Source of the DNA: Metallyticus violacea
Lineage: Eukaryota > Arthropoda > Insecta > Mantodea > Metallyticidae
DNA length: 64,000 bases
Direction of reading: 5' to 3'
Assembly: GCA_030762175.1 (NCBI GenBank)
Contig: CM060833.1
Location: 74,709,501 to 74,773,500 of the forward strand
Shown here: in pieces, positions 12,874 through 23,026 of the stretch
How the letters are laid out: every line of letters starts with the position of its first letter
Position numbering within the stretch: the stretch's first letter is position 1
Translations under genes and position numbers: made by a program
Notes under the pieces: generated by a model
Seen by the model: the letters and a program-made list of their open reading frames with translations, nothing else
Told to the model about the DNA's origin: nothing
Databases searched by the model: none

Positions 12874-12888
12874 TAAACTACTGGTAAT

Positions 12889-13450
12889 CTAACATGGAAG
12901 CTACACATAACAAGAATCCTATAAGCTATGCAAAACATCAAATTAATAAATAATCAATACTCTTTGAACCTTAAAGAACCGACTACTAGGGAATGTTTCT
13001 TCCCCTCAAATGCAACGTCGCAACAATGTAAATTTTAGTACCAGTGTTTATAATCCTCAATTTTCACCCGGAAATGGAAAGTTTAATCTTATTTCTAATG
13101 TTTCAAAATTGATGTTCGCAGGATTGTTGATGCTTCTAGAGACTTTGTAAAACAGTTGACAACTTGTTATTTTGCTGTCAAATGTTTAGAACAGAATCAT
13201 TGTAAATAGAACTATTAAAATTTCTATGGCATGTATTGATAAAACTATGTTTTATAAAATTATTCACTCCATTTTTATAAATTAGAAACTAACGTCTTAG
13301 CAACGTCTTGTAAAACTAAGGACGACTCTAATGTACTTTAGTAATATAAAAATGTCTAATGTTTCTGAATATTCAGTATTAAATAATAGAATATTTTAGA
13401 ACAGTTTGGCAGCCTCCAAATCAGCAACAGCAGTGACAAAGAATTACAAG
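12889..13450. other. AT-rich spacer
   Basis: No gene seen. It ends at the left copy of the target-site duplication of the foldback element. Confidence 0.5.
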
Positions 13451-13540
13451 CATAGTTTCAAGTATTATAACTAGAAGTTTCTTCCGGGCTTAGGAGCCGT
13501 GGTCTCTTGGAGCTAAGGAGTCCAAACTTTTCATCCTCAA

Positions 13541-13672
13541 CTGCGGATGACATCTTCAGGGGCGCGGTCTGAGACTTCTGGACGAAGGTCCTGCCATGAC
13601 CAGCCACTGCGGAGGACATCTTCAGTGGCGCGGTCTGAGTCTTCTGGGCGATGGTCCTGCCACGACCAGCCA
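13541..13672 (-). repeat. Two tandem 66-bp units inside the foldback element
   Basis: Units 13541-13606 and 13607-13672 differ at 6 of 66 bases. Since 66 is a multiple of three, the minus strand reads as two in-frame 22-residue repeats (AGRGRTIAQKTQTAPLKMSS-type), followed in the left arm by a shared tail VEDEKFGLLSSKRPRLLSPE. The frame is open from 13673 to 13458 on the minus strand, and the right arm has the same tail on the plus strand. Whether anything is translated is unknown. Confidence 0.7.
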
Positions 13673-13703
13673 CTGAAGATGTCCTCCGCAGTTGAGGATG
13701 AAA
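13673..13703 (+). other. Hammerhead-like core motif in the right arm
   Basis: The order CTGAAGA (13673-13679), GTCCTC (13681-13686), a seven-base loop, GAGGAT (13694-13699), GAAA (13700-13703) resembles the CUGANGA, stem II, GAAA core of hammerhead ribozymes. A single U (13680) sits unpaired before the stem, and I could not find a convincing cleavage-site strand for stems I and III. The left arm has the same layout on the minus strand but with one base changed in the stem region. Penelope-like elements are known to carry hammerheads; here the match is suggestive only. Confidence 0.2.
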
Positions 13704-13814
13704 CGTTTGGACTCCTTAGCTCCAAGAGACCACGGCTCCTAAGCCCGGAAGAAACTTCTAGTTATAAGTCTGACTCCGGCCGTGAAAGCCTCCGATTACT
13801 CATAGTTTCAAGTA

Positions 13815-15189
13815 GCTTATACATTCACCATTCTCACCCGATTTACCTGCATCTGATCACTACCAGTTCCCACAACTGATATTGCCTCTGATATGATTTC
13901 CTGAGAGTTGTGAGCGATATCGACGTGAAAAATAAACCTTGCAAGATTAGACCAGGAGTCTTCAACATCGCTAAAATTATTCTACTACACGTGGACTAAC
14001 ATAATCGAGTTCTGAATTTATCATACTGAAATATCAAAATGTTGTAGCTTGGCAATATATTCAGATATATGATCTGTGTCTCGACAAATGATCAAGGGAT
14101 GATAAATCTCCTGCAAAGTCTGTTCAATTCGTTCATAATTGTCATACTGCAGCGATCTGTGCTGTCCCACATCATCAGTTCCCAATGTAATCTTTTTTTG
14201 AGGTGTGTTTTCCGGAAAACGCTTATCATCAGATGCATCTGGTCCAGTAGGAGTTTAGAAAATATTGTTGAAAAAATGCATTTCAATTTGATATAACTTA
14301 AACTCACTATGCTTTTTGTATCATTCTCCATATCATTTTGAAGTGGATGAAGATGGAAATTTTTTCTTTTCTAAAGAGCACCGAGTTTTCATTTCTATAT
14401 ATTTTAGCTCCACAAAAAATCTATTGTAGTGAATAGTTATATAACAACATATTATTTTTGGATTTTCAACAGTATAGTCTTACTGTATATTATTAACAAG
14501 CCTACGACATTAATAAAATGAGAATAAATTTAAACCTACAAGTTGTAAGTGGCGAAATCTCCATTAAGGCTGCAAGACTGAGCCTCAACAAAATTAGTGT
14601 ATTGTTTCATATGTGTTAATTTTCATTGATGAATTTAAATATTTCCTTGATTGAACTAGTGACATAGCGATCACTAATAATATGGTCCAAGGCTCAAACC
14701 TGCCTTATGCAAGCATTTTAGTGACTTTTTATGCCACTATCAAGGAGAGGTTCATTCATCAAGTTTTCTTTACTGTGAAGGTTAGTTTCAATTCTGCCAA
14801 GTTTATTAAGTTTACGCTCTTCTGGGATTTTGTAAAACCTGAATCCCAACAGAAAGATCTAGATGCAGATGATATTAATATAAAATATAGTATTTTGCCA
14901 ACTTTAGTGGTAATGTGGTAGTGCGGACCATATGGTGTGGTTAGTAACTTTTCATTTATACTATGTTCTCTCTATTTCTATGTAATTGTTGCCGAAACGG
15001 AGCGACATATTGCAAGGATTATAGAGAAAGGGATGTTAAAAAGTTTAGGCTAAAGAATTTTTTCTTTTCCAGAGAGATAGGTGTACTGGCACAGAAACAG
15101 GACTGCAGGACTGAACTTATCCACTCATAGGGGCAAATAGATTTAAGGTGTCATGGAATATTATATTTTATAATATTTTCTTCATATAT
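13815..15189. other. AT-rich spacer
   Basis: No recognisable gene. Frames near 14069-14330 are open on both strands without similarity to anything I know. Confidence 0.5.
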
Positions 15190-15468
15190 TTTTTTTTGAA
15201 TGGTGCTTAACGCCCGTTTTAACTACCGAGACACCACAGGCAGAGAACACTGAGATACTGAAATGAAAATATAAATTGGGAAAGATTTTTTTAAGGAAAG
15301 AAACGTTCCAGGCCTAATTTTAGGGTACCTCCCTGGCATTTTCCATTTATGAGACTGAGGAAAACCTAGAAAAAACCTCAGTCAGGGAGAACGGTTATGG
15401 TGGGATTCAAACCCCAGACCTCCCGCTCACGATTTCGCGCCTTAACGACCTCGGCCACCCATGGCGGT
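15190..15468 (-). mobile_element. SINE-B, near full length
   Basis: On the minus strand it starts CCGCCATGGGTGGCCGAGG (A box), then has a B box GGGGTTTGAATCCCACC, a conserved body (GGTTTTCCTCAGTCTC, CCAGGGAGGTACC, GGCCTGGAACGTTTC) and a T- or A-rich 3' end after GGGCGTTAAGCACCATTC. Length is about 280 bp. Short flanking repeats around CATATATTT and CATATAATTT may be an imperfect target-site duplication. Other copies are at 44332, 57505 and 59953. Confidence 0.85.
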
Positions 15469-16984
15469 TCCATATAATTTAATTTAATTATCACTTACAT
15501 AACTGATAGTAGTATGTCATAACTTTGAGCACGAAAACATTTTACGAAAACATTACAGAGTCATTTTGTGGTATATTTAGCATGGATTAGATTTTCTACT
15601 AGCTTTGACAAGTGTTTTCTTTTGTGAAAAATGCATTAAAATCAAAGTTATATTTTCCATATTTCCTTTTAATCTTAATAAAATATAGAGAACTGTTCAC
15701 GAAAAAAAAAAAAAAAAAACTAAAATTGTAACTGTCCAAAATCTCGAAATATAGGCCCTAGCAGCTAACTTGGACTTGATAGTAACTGAAAAATAAATCT
15801 GTGATTGAAAAACATCTAAAATGAACATTTTCAGAGACAGGTTATATTGTTAGATTATATAATAATTGTATACAAGAGGAAATAGAGCGGTGTTTCAAAA
15901 TGAAAAGGAACATAGTGCACTGGAAGCTTGATGCTGCTCTGTTTCACGTTATTACGACCATCATCCAACCCTTATCTTCTTTCAGTTCGATCAGCTCCTG
16001 ACGAGTTATACGTTGTGTCTTGAACAAAAATCCTTGCTTCGTGTCCCTGGGACAAGCTGTGACAGCAAAATTTTCACCCTGAATGAAGGCTGTCATTAAC
16101 GGAACTGCCAGATGGTAAAGATCTTCACAAAGCAAGACTCTTCAGGCGCAACATTTGGGATCTTGTGTGTATTTCTATGGAAGTAAAACCGGTTTCAGAA
16201 AAGGAGATTTATTCCATTTGCAAAAATTACTGGAACTTTCAGTAACCGGAATATGGGAAGTAAATACGACAATCAAGGTACTATTGAACGGCTCTGTAGG
16301 GAGTTGCAGGACAATGAGAAATGCTTCCGTATTTGCCTTTCGTCTTGGGACGACATCCTGCTAAAGAGAGGGAAGGCCACTGATGATATCATCCTGTTTC
16401 CCTGTCTTGCTTTATTGCGGTAACCGCAATGTACTATTATATTGTATCACTCAGGTCCGTCTAGTGTATTCATGAAAGCCGTTTAAAAAGTTCACTTAGG
16501 TTAACCCAGAAATAAGTATCATTACTGAAAGAGTATTTTCGCAGGAAGCTTTTGTATTCGAAAACTAACTCACAAATTCACAAATGTGGTTTTAATTTTA
16601 CTATGTATTTACCGCTCCGAAAAACAGCTTATACCGGTCTGCAGATGGGATACAACCTTTTTACTACTATATGTCAAAGGTTTCTGCAGAAGAGGCGTAT
16701 CATTGATTCACCATCTTCCTTTACGGGTACATAAAGAGAACTCCATTCGGCAGGCTATTGCCGAACACACTCTGCATTCGCTCCAAGTATAAAATATAAT
16801 TATACATATTTATATGACAATGCTTATTGTTTTCCTTAAATTCTGCTTTATTACTATTTTTTTTCGTATATTCTGCACCATGACCGCATCAAAATACAGT
16901 GAGGTTATTTGAGTTATGGGCCGGAAGAGCGTGTCTGCATACTGGAAAAGTCAGTAGTCAAGGCCGTATAATATGTGCGTGAGG
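15469..16984. other. Spacer with an unassigned open stretch at 15944-16380
   Basis: A poly(A) tract lies at 15702-15719. Between 15944 and 16135 the minus strand is open for 63 codons with balanced composition (it includes ENFAVTACPRDTKQGF), and neighbouring sequence to 16380 is less AT-rich than the flanks. I do not recognise the peptide; it may be part of an old element. Frames at 16550-16790 are likewise unassigned. Confidence 0.3.
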
Positions 16985-17052
16985 TAGCAGCATCCATCGG
17001 TCCTAAACCCGCGATCTTGGGTTTAGGAGGTAAGTATGATTACCACTGCACT
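16985..17052 (-). mobile_element. SINE-A head fragment
   Basis: In reverse complement the segment reads GTGGTAATCATACTTACC, then CCAAGATCGCGGGTTTAGG and ACCGATGGATG, the tRNA-like head of SINE-A. The B box is damaged (GGGTTTAGG in place of GGTTCGAAC) and the body is missing. Confidence 0.6.
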
Positions 17053-17624
17053 TCCAGGGAAGCTATAGTTTACATGCTAGGAGTGTCCTTAAATTTCTCG
17101 GCCTGACTCAGACATGTGAAGATGGCCAAATTGTTATGATACTTGTTAAGTGCTATCCTTTAGATGGTGCATTGTAATATTTCAGACGCACAAGTGTAGT
17201 CACTTGTGTGTGACGATCGTGTAAACAAACTAATGTTAACATTTTCTACAAAATATAAAGCTGAAAAGTGAACTGTGATAAAGCACATCATTACGAAGGT
17301 CTTAAAAGGATTCTTCCCCTTCGTATTCATATTTTTATTGAAAGTATAAAATGTTAGCGTATTTAAAATTGGCAATAATAAGCATTAACGTGTATTTTAA
17401 GGGATATTGAAATGTGTACTCCTAAGTGGCAATACATTGCCGGTATCTGCTTAGAGCATTCCTGTATTTCATCAACTTTTCTTTCGTAAGAACAAAGTTG
17501 TTCGATTAGGAGCACGTTTCCTGTCATTGAAAAAAGTCTATCTCTTGTACCTTTGTAGCAAGTTGAACAGTTTCTCTACCTGAAACACGATTTCCAGGAT
17601 ATATTGTTACTGCACTTCCTATTT
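17053..17624. other. AT-rich spacer
   Basis: No gene or repeat recognised. Confidence 0.45.
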
Positions 17625-17686
17625 TTTTGTTTTGTTTATTTACGAACGCCCTTTAACATCTCAGGTAATCAGCGTCCTATACATAT
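17625..17686 (-). mobile_element. SINE-A 3' end fragment abutting a mariner
   Basis: The plus strand reads TTTATTTACGAACGCCC, then ACATCTCAGGTAATCAGCG and TCC, which is the reversed 3' terminus of SINE-A. It lies directly upstream of mariner coding sequence, so either the mariner was truncated by this insertion or the two were joined by deletion. Confidence 0.65.
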
Positions 17687-17689
17687 CAG

Positions 17690-18500
17690 GACCGTTAAGC
17701 GTGGTTATGAGCGCTCAGGACGTCCCAAAACTGCTAGGATCGACAAGATTGTTACAAAAATTCACAACGCCGTACTCAATGAAAACTATTTGAAAACATG
17801 CGACTTGCTGACATTGCAAGGCGCTCGATATGCGATGTTCACTACATTTTACACGAAGTTTTGGGTATGAAAATGTTTTTCGCTCGATGCGTGCCACATT
17901 TGTTAACAATGAACCAAACAAGCATTCTAATGAACATTTCGCAAGAGTGTTTAACTAGTTTAAATGCAATTTCAGCTAGTTTCTCTGTCGTTTTATAACA
18001 GTAAATGAAACATGGATATCACATCACACGCCAGAGAGGAACGAGCAGTCCTGTCAGTGGGTGGCAACAGGTGAAAGCGCACCAAAGAAAGCAAAAATGA
18101 TTCCATGTGCAGGGAAAGTCCTGGGATTCTCATGGTGTAGTGCTCGTAGATTATCTACAGAAGAGCAGAACCATCACAAAGAAGTATTACGCTTCAGTGC
18201 TGGACCAACTGAAGGCTAAACTTCCACACCTTGCAAAAAAGAAAGTTCTCTTTCATCATATCTGGGATTGTTGGTGCAAAATTGCAACTACCTTTGCTTC
18301 CAAGTTCTTGCACATCCGCCATATTCGCCGGCTTCGGCTCCCGAAATTACTTTTTGTACCCAAACCTGAAGAAATGTCTGGGTGAACAAAGGTTCGCATT
18401 TAATGATGAGGTTGAAACTGAGACAGATGTTCATTTGTCACATTTGAACAAATCTTATTTTACTGAGAGAAGAGAAAAATTTAAAAAAAAAAAAATCTCT
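17690..18500 (+). pseudogene. Mariner transposase pseudogene (SETMAR-like lineage)
   Basis: Ordered blocks match a mariner transposase: GRPKTA near 17720, VHYILHEVLGMK near 17840, MNISQECL near 17932, the first catalytic region TVNETWISHHTPE from 17998, then QWVATGESAPKKAKMIP, HGVVLVDYLQKSRTI (shifted frame), LPHLAKKKVLFHH near 18240 and NLKKCLGEQRF with LNKSYF toward 18460. The blocks lie in at least three frames. The first catalytic Asp is now Asn (AAT at 18004-18006), the HDN motif after FHH is destroyed, and the SPDLAPSD region reads SPASAPEI. No terminal repeats were found, and the 5' side is cut by a SINE fragment. Confidence 0.85.
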
Positions 18501-19560
18501 TAAATCTTTTGCTTTCTTTAAGGACGCCCCTTATCTTAAGAATTTATTTATTTATTCGTTCAAAGCTAATTCGTGTTCATTGTTATTCTTATATAATGCT
18601 ACAACGTTCATTTGCATCAATAGACTATTTTTAAACACATTTCATCACTGTTGAAACAAAAGATCTTGTGTTTCTTTCTGAATGCTTTGTTTGTGTTTGT
18701 ACTTATTACAATTGTTATTTTTACATTGAAATAAATAACAAAAATAGTCACAACTTATATATTTTTTCCTCATATTTTATAAGTAAACTTGGTTTTTGCG
18801 CAAACAAGTGATGTCGTTATTGTAGGTAGATTTCCGGGTCAATTAAAAGAATTCTGTTTTGACGGAATACAGAGGGCGATGGAACGCTAGAAAAATGCAC
18901 TGGTAGCAACATGGAAGAAAAAGTAGTTTTTTAATTTGGATACTATAGTGACAGGGCGATAAAAATATATATAATCACAAGTTATTAATAAATATATTTT
19001 TTACGTTTCATAAATTATTTCTGCAGTTACAGAATTTGAGTTTGTATATTTACTAAATTTCTCATCTTTAATGCAAACAACTGTTTCTGGGGTAATGCAA
19101 AAGCATTTATTGTAAAATATTGCTGGACTTCATGATGTAACTGTAACCTCACTCGCTAGAAACTACACTGGAATGTTCTGTGACAGTGAATAGCCAAGCT
19201 ACAGATGGTTGCACACTTGTACATGTAACGGTCGTATCGTGGTGCATTGTGAGGGAGCACTTTACAAATAAAACGGGCTATTGAAATCTCTCGCTCGGTC
19301 AGCCAGAAGATTATCATTAGGAAGGCTTGTGTCGGAGCACACGTGCTGGATGACAGCTTCTACATACTTCATTGTTGTTACTTCGCTTGCTCGATATCGT
19401 TCTTTGCCAGCAGGGATGTGAAGGCCTTATCTGGAACGCTTTTGTGCATAAAGTGCAGACGGAACTACGGTTGATTTCTAAGATCAAATAAGATATCAAT
19501 TCCTCCTTTAGTGTCAAAGAGTTTGTTCTACAAACTTCTCAGATTCATTAGAATAAATAT
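18501..19560. other. AT-rich spacer
   Basis: No recognisable gene. The region 19317-19517 is somewhat more GC-balanced, with a 66-codon minus-strand frame of no known similarity. Confidence 0.45.
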
Positions 19561-19561
19561 G

Positions 19562-19815
19562 ATATATATATATATATATATATAAATTAACACCAATAAT
19601 AAAAGTAGATAAAGATAAAACACTGAGAGAGAGTCACACTTGAAATTGCTATATTTCGAACTACTGCGAGTTCTTTAATGGAAAGAAGTTCTTCTCGCAG
19701 TAGTTCGAAATATAGCAATTTCAAGTGTGACTCTCAGTGTTTTATCTTTATCTACTTTTATTATTAGTGTTAATTTGTTACATTGTTAATAGTGTTTCTT
19801 TATTTTTATTTTTCA

Positions 19816-19852
<37 letters not shown>
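19562..19852. mobile_element. Penelope-like 3' tail in inverted duplicate (hairpin)
   Basis: Left arm 19585-19670 and right arm 19694-19775 are reverse complements apart from one 4-base indel and one mismatch; the loop is about 23 bases. The right arm and what follows (TTCGAAATAT at 19704-19713, then TTGTTACATTGTTAATAGTG) match the 3' tail of the Penelope-like element ending near 49366. The whole is bracketed by (TA)n at 19562-19583 and 19823-19850. So it is a 5'-truncated tail with a second, reversed copy in front, a layout known for Penelope-like insertions. No coding part is present. Confidence 0.7.
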
Positions 19853-19856
<4 letters not shown>

Positions 19857-21099
19857 CAATATGATATAAATATATACTTTATAATTGCAGATTTATAATA
19901 TTAATTCGAAACTGGCGAATGAAAATCAAATCAGTATTCTGTAGATTTCTTCATACATTTTAATATAAAACCTCAGAAAAATGGTGAATATATGAAACAA
20001 CAATTAATATTTAATATTGTAATTATAATTTCAGCATCATTATAAATAAACATTACATGGATACATTTAAAATCGCAATTAAAATAATTGATCTACAAGA
20101 GCATTGAATTATTTGAGCTTAGACGCTAAAAGTGGCTTTTTGAATAACTTTTTATTTTTAGTTCTGTACTTTCATAGTAGCCAGATATAGATACACATGT
20201 ATTGATATAAATCAAAACAATAGAAGATTAATAATAGCATAAACTGATGAGCATGTTGATGCAATTAAAAAAACTTTGATCGTGCTTTAAAATTCAAACG
20301 TTTTCGAATATTATACTCAAAAGTTTCATTATTTGCTGCTAAGCGCTTTGGAGCGCTCAGCAGTTATTTTGTTTGTTTGTTTGTTTTGTTTTGTTTCGTT
20401 TTTTTTGTTTTTGTTTTTTTTTTTTTGTTTTTTTTTTGGTTTCCCATATGTTACTGCTCTGCTTCATACTCTTGACTATTTATTCTCGTATAACTTGCCT
20501 CAGAAATGAAAATCGCAAAGTTTTGGGTTTAATAAATCTCAATCAATATTTGTATACACAGAACAGTGTTAGTTTTACAGCAAAAAATGGACATTTTCCA
20601 TAGATTTTTTGTAAAAGTAACATATCAGGCACGTTTACAATTTTAATTCTAAAACGATTCTACTAATTCAGCCTTGCGCAGGCCGATACGACCCAAACAA
20701 ATGGATTATACGAGATAAGAAATTAACAACGGAATTTGTTGATATTTTTGCACAGGTTGGCACCGAGCCAATTGACACATTTCAAACTTCGCTATGACGC
20801 ACGAGCGACAACTGGTCATAGTTATTTATAGATTCAGATTCAGTAGCAATGCAGCGTTGAACTATGGTACATTGCACTACGTCTGTGCATTGTTATAAGA
20901 CTGTGGCAGAGGTGCAGTCGTTTCAATGTTGCTCGACATGGTCGAATGCCATATCGTGCATGAGTCAATTTGAAGTGGTAGAGTATTAGACGAAGTTGCT
21001 GTAGCTCCGTGAATAGCTTCGAGAACTTGGAGATAGTACGGGAAACTTTCGAACGCAGTCCTCAATGCTCAGCAGTCACGCCATTGGATGTGAATTGAA
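19853..21099. other. AT-rich spacer
   Basis: Positions 20368-20440 form a T-rich tract with GTTT repeats. The stretch 20790-21099 is less AT-rich and may be the decayed 5' part of the transposon described next, but I cannot read it. Confidence 0.4.
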
Positions 21100-21660
21100 A
21101 AAGTTTAGCTCAAATGCTAAGGAAAACCAATTCTTTCCCTTACAAACTGCCAGTTGCTCAAAAAACAGGTTGCTTCCTGTACCGCTTTGCTTGGTTTGCT
21201 AATGGAAAACTCAGACATTTTGAATCATTTGATAATGGCCAAGGAGCCCCCCACCCGGCTACGGCAACAAACAGAACGTCAGATATTGGTCACCATTGAA
21301 CCCTAAGTTGTAATATTAATTCAGTACGCTATGTAATCATGTTGGAATACTTTGTTTAACTCACTTATGGTGTTTGGCATTGATCCCAAAGCCCTTCATT
21401 TCCAGCAGGATGGAGCGACAGCCCATACCGCAACAATCAGTATGGCCGTTGTTTGCAGATGGCTGGGAACTATTATCTCTTTTTTGGAGATATCTTTTGG
21501 CCTGCTCAGTCACACATTCTTACTGTCTCCGTTTCTTTCTGTGGGAGGCGTGACAATCGGTGAACTCAGACAACTCATTGCGGAAGAAGTTGCCACTATT
21601 GATGGAGATAACTTCAAGAAAGACTTGGAAAAAATGCCTATATTTTAAAGGAGGCCAACT
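21100..21660 (+). pseudogene. Tc1/mariner-superfamily transposase, C-terminal part
   Basis: From 21352 the frame reads HFQQDGATAHTATISMAVV; the Asp of QQDGA (21409-21411) is the second catalytic residue of the IS630/Tc1/mariner superfamily. In a shifted frame RYVIMLEYF lies just upstream (about 21325), as expected. After the second Asp, GTIISFLEISFG and WPAQS (another frame) correspond to the LISRxGDxxWPxRSPD block, but the third catalytic Asp is gone (Val at the aligned site). VGGVTIGELRQLIAEEVATI is the C-terminal helix. It is broken by at least two frameshifts. No terminal repeats found. Confidence 0.75.
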
Positions 21661-23026
21661 TTCCTAATATTTTTGAAAAAATAAATTTGTAAATATTAGA
21701 TAAATAAATATTTTGTTTCAATACGTTTGTAAGTGTTTTACTTATTATTTTTTATTTTAACTCTAATATATTCTTTCTTATTTTTGTAATTAGTATACGT
21801 TTTATACACATTAGAATTATATTTACAAAATGATAAGAGCTAAAGCAAAAGTACGGAAATCGATATACACCATTAAAAATGTTTACTTGAAACCAACTAC
21901 TTCATTATCTTCAAATAAAAGTGGTAGCTGAACATTTTAAATGCAGAAATAGATATCGTTAAACTTTTACCCTTCTGGAGTTTATTCCCAATGTTGCTCT
22001 AATGTTTAGTACTAAAGCAGGTATGTTAACCACTCCAAGCAGATCGCATGCTTGAGATTGCTACGCATAGATTCATGAGCAGGGGATCCGCAACAGTATA
22101 TTTGGTATCTATGGCAGAGTCCTGTATGGATTTCATTCACTTTGTATATCTTTCCTGTTAATATTATTTTATTTAGCTTCTTTCTATTTACTTCTGCGGC
22201 GATGAAGAGAGCCCAGTTCCTTAAATGAAACGAGCAATAGAACTTAGTTGACATATCCTTTTCTCTTATCTCTTACAGCATTGAGAAAATAAATATTTTA
22301 ATCGGAACATGTGGCAATACTGCTTAATTTTCTGAATAACTAACTTATACATTGAGACTGAACTAATTTCAGATACTCATTATGTGTTTGTTTGCATGCC
22401 CTTGCTACGAAAATAAGTTCATAATTAACTATCATTGTTTACTTGTTTTAATCTTCGTTAACATCAACAGCACTATTAAGCGCAATGCTGTAATGTATGA
22501 AACATTTTAGGTGAATTTACGTCAAAATGGTTCGAATTATGAAAAAATAGCAAAGGACATTGTTTGTTCTATTTCTGTTTGTCTATGCATTATTATAATC
22601 GATATTTATGAATTATAACGCAATACCATATTACACATGAAAATTAACGCGGATTTTTTTTTGGGCAAAATAAGGCGTCAGCGGTCAAAATAGTAGATTA
22701 GTAGATATTAGAAAAGTTTGAATAATTTACAGCATGGAATCATACCAAAAAATATATAACAGAGTTTCCTACCATTCTCTATTGTATATAAGGTCGAGCA
22801 ATGCGACCTAGTTAAGTTGGTGGCAGACAATGCAATCAAATAGCTCCACCTACAATTTCTTTTCTTTATGAATCAGGTTGTAATGTAAGGTAAGCCATGC
22901 CTTAGAGGACGATATAAGAGTGAACATGCACCTGTTTGCCATTAAGATGTTAGTAAAATGTATGCAGAAGCGTATCAGGCTTGCAATTATTTGAAAAGTA
23001 ATCATTAAGTAAATTTCAAAGCTGTA
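21661..23026. other. AT-rich spacer
   Basis: No gene recognised. An 80-codon minus-strand frame at 22012-22254 has no similarity that I know of. Confidence 0.45.

Larger units (their letters stand above)
13465..13800. mobile_element. Foldback retroposon with 14-bp target-site duplication
   Basis: The 14 bases CATAGTTTCAAGTA occur at 13451-13464 and again at 13801-13814. Between them lie a 95-bp left arm (13465-13559), a 113-bp centre, a 95-bp right arm (13673-13767) that is the reverse complement of the left arm with only two mismatches, and a 33-bp unique end (13768-13800). The centre and inner edge of the left arm are two tandem 66-bp units. The block is GC-rich against AT-rich flanks. The long direct duplication points to target-primed retroposition rather than cut-and-paste. 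I do not recognise the family; a Penelope-like or LINE-driven non-autonomous element is the best guess. Confidence 0.8.

Noticed and set aside
13547..13879. 110-codon plus-strand frame as a gene
   Set aside because: It lies across the inverted arms and tandem repeats of the foldback element; open frames follow from the repeat unit.
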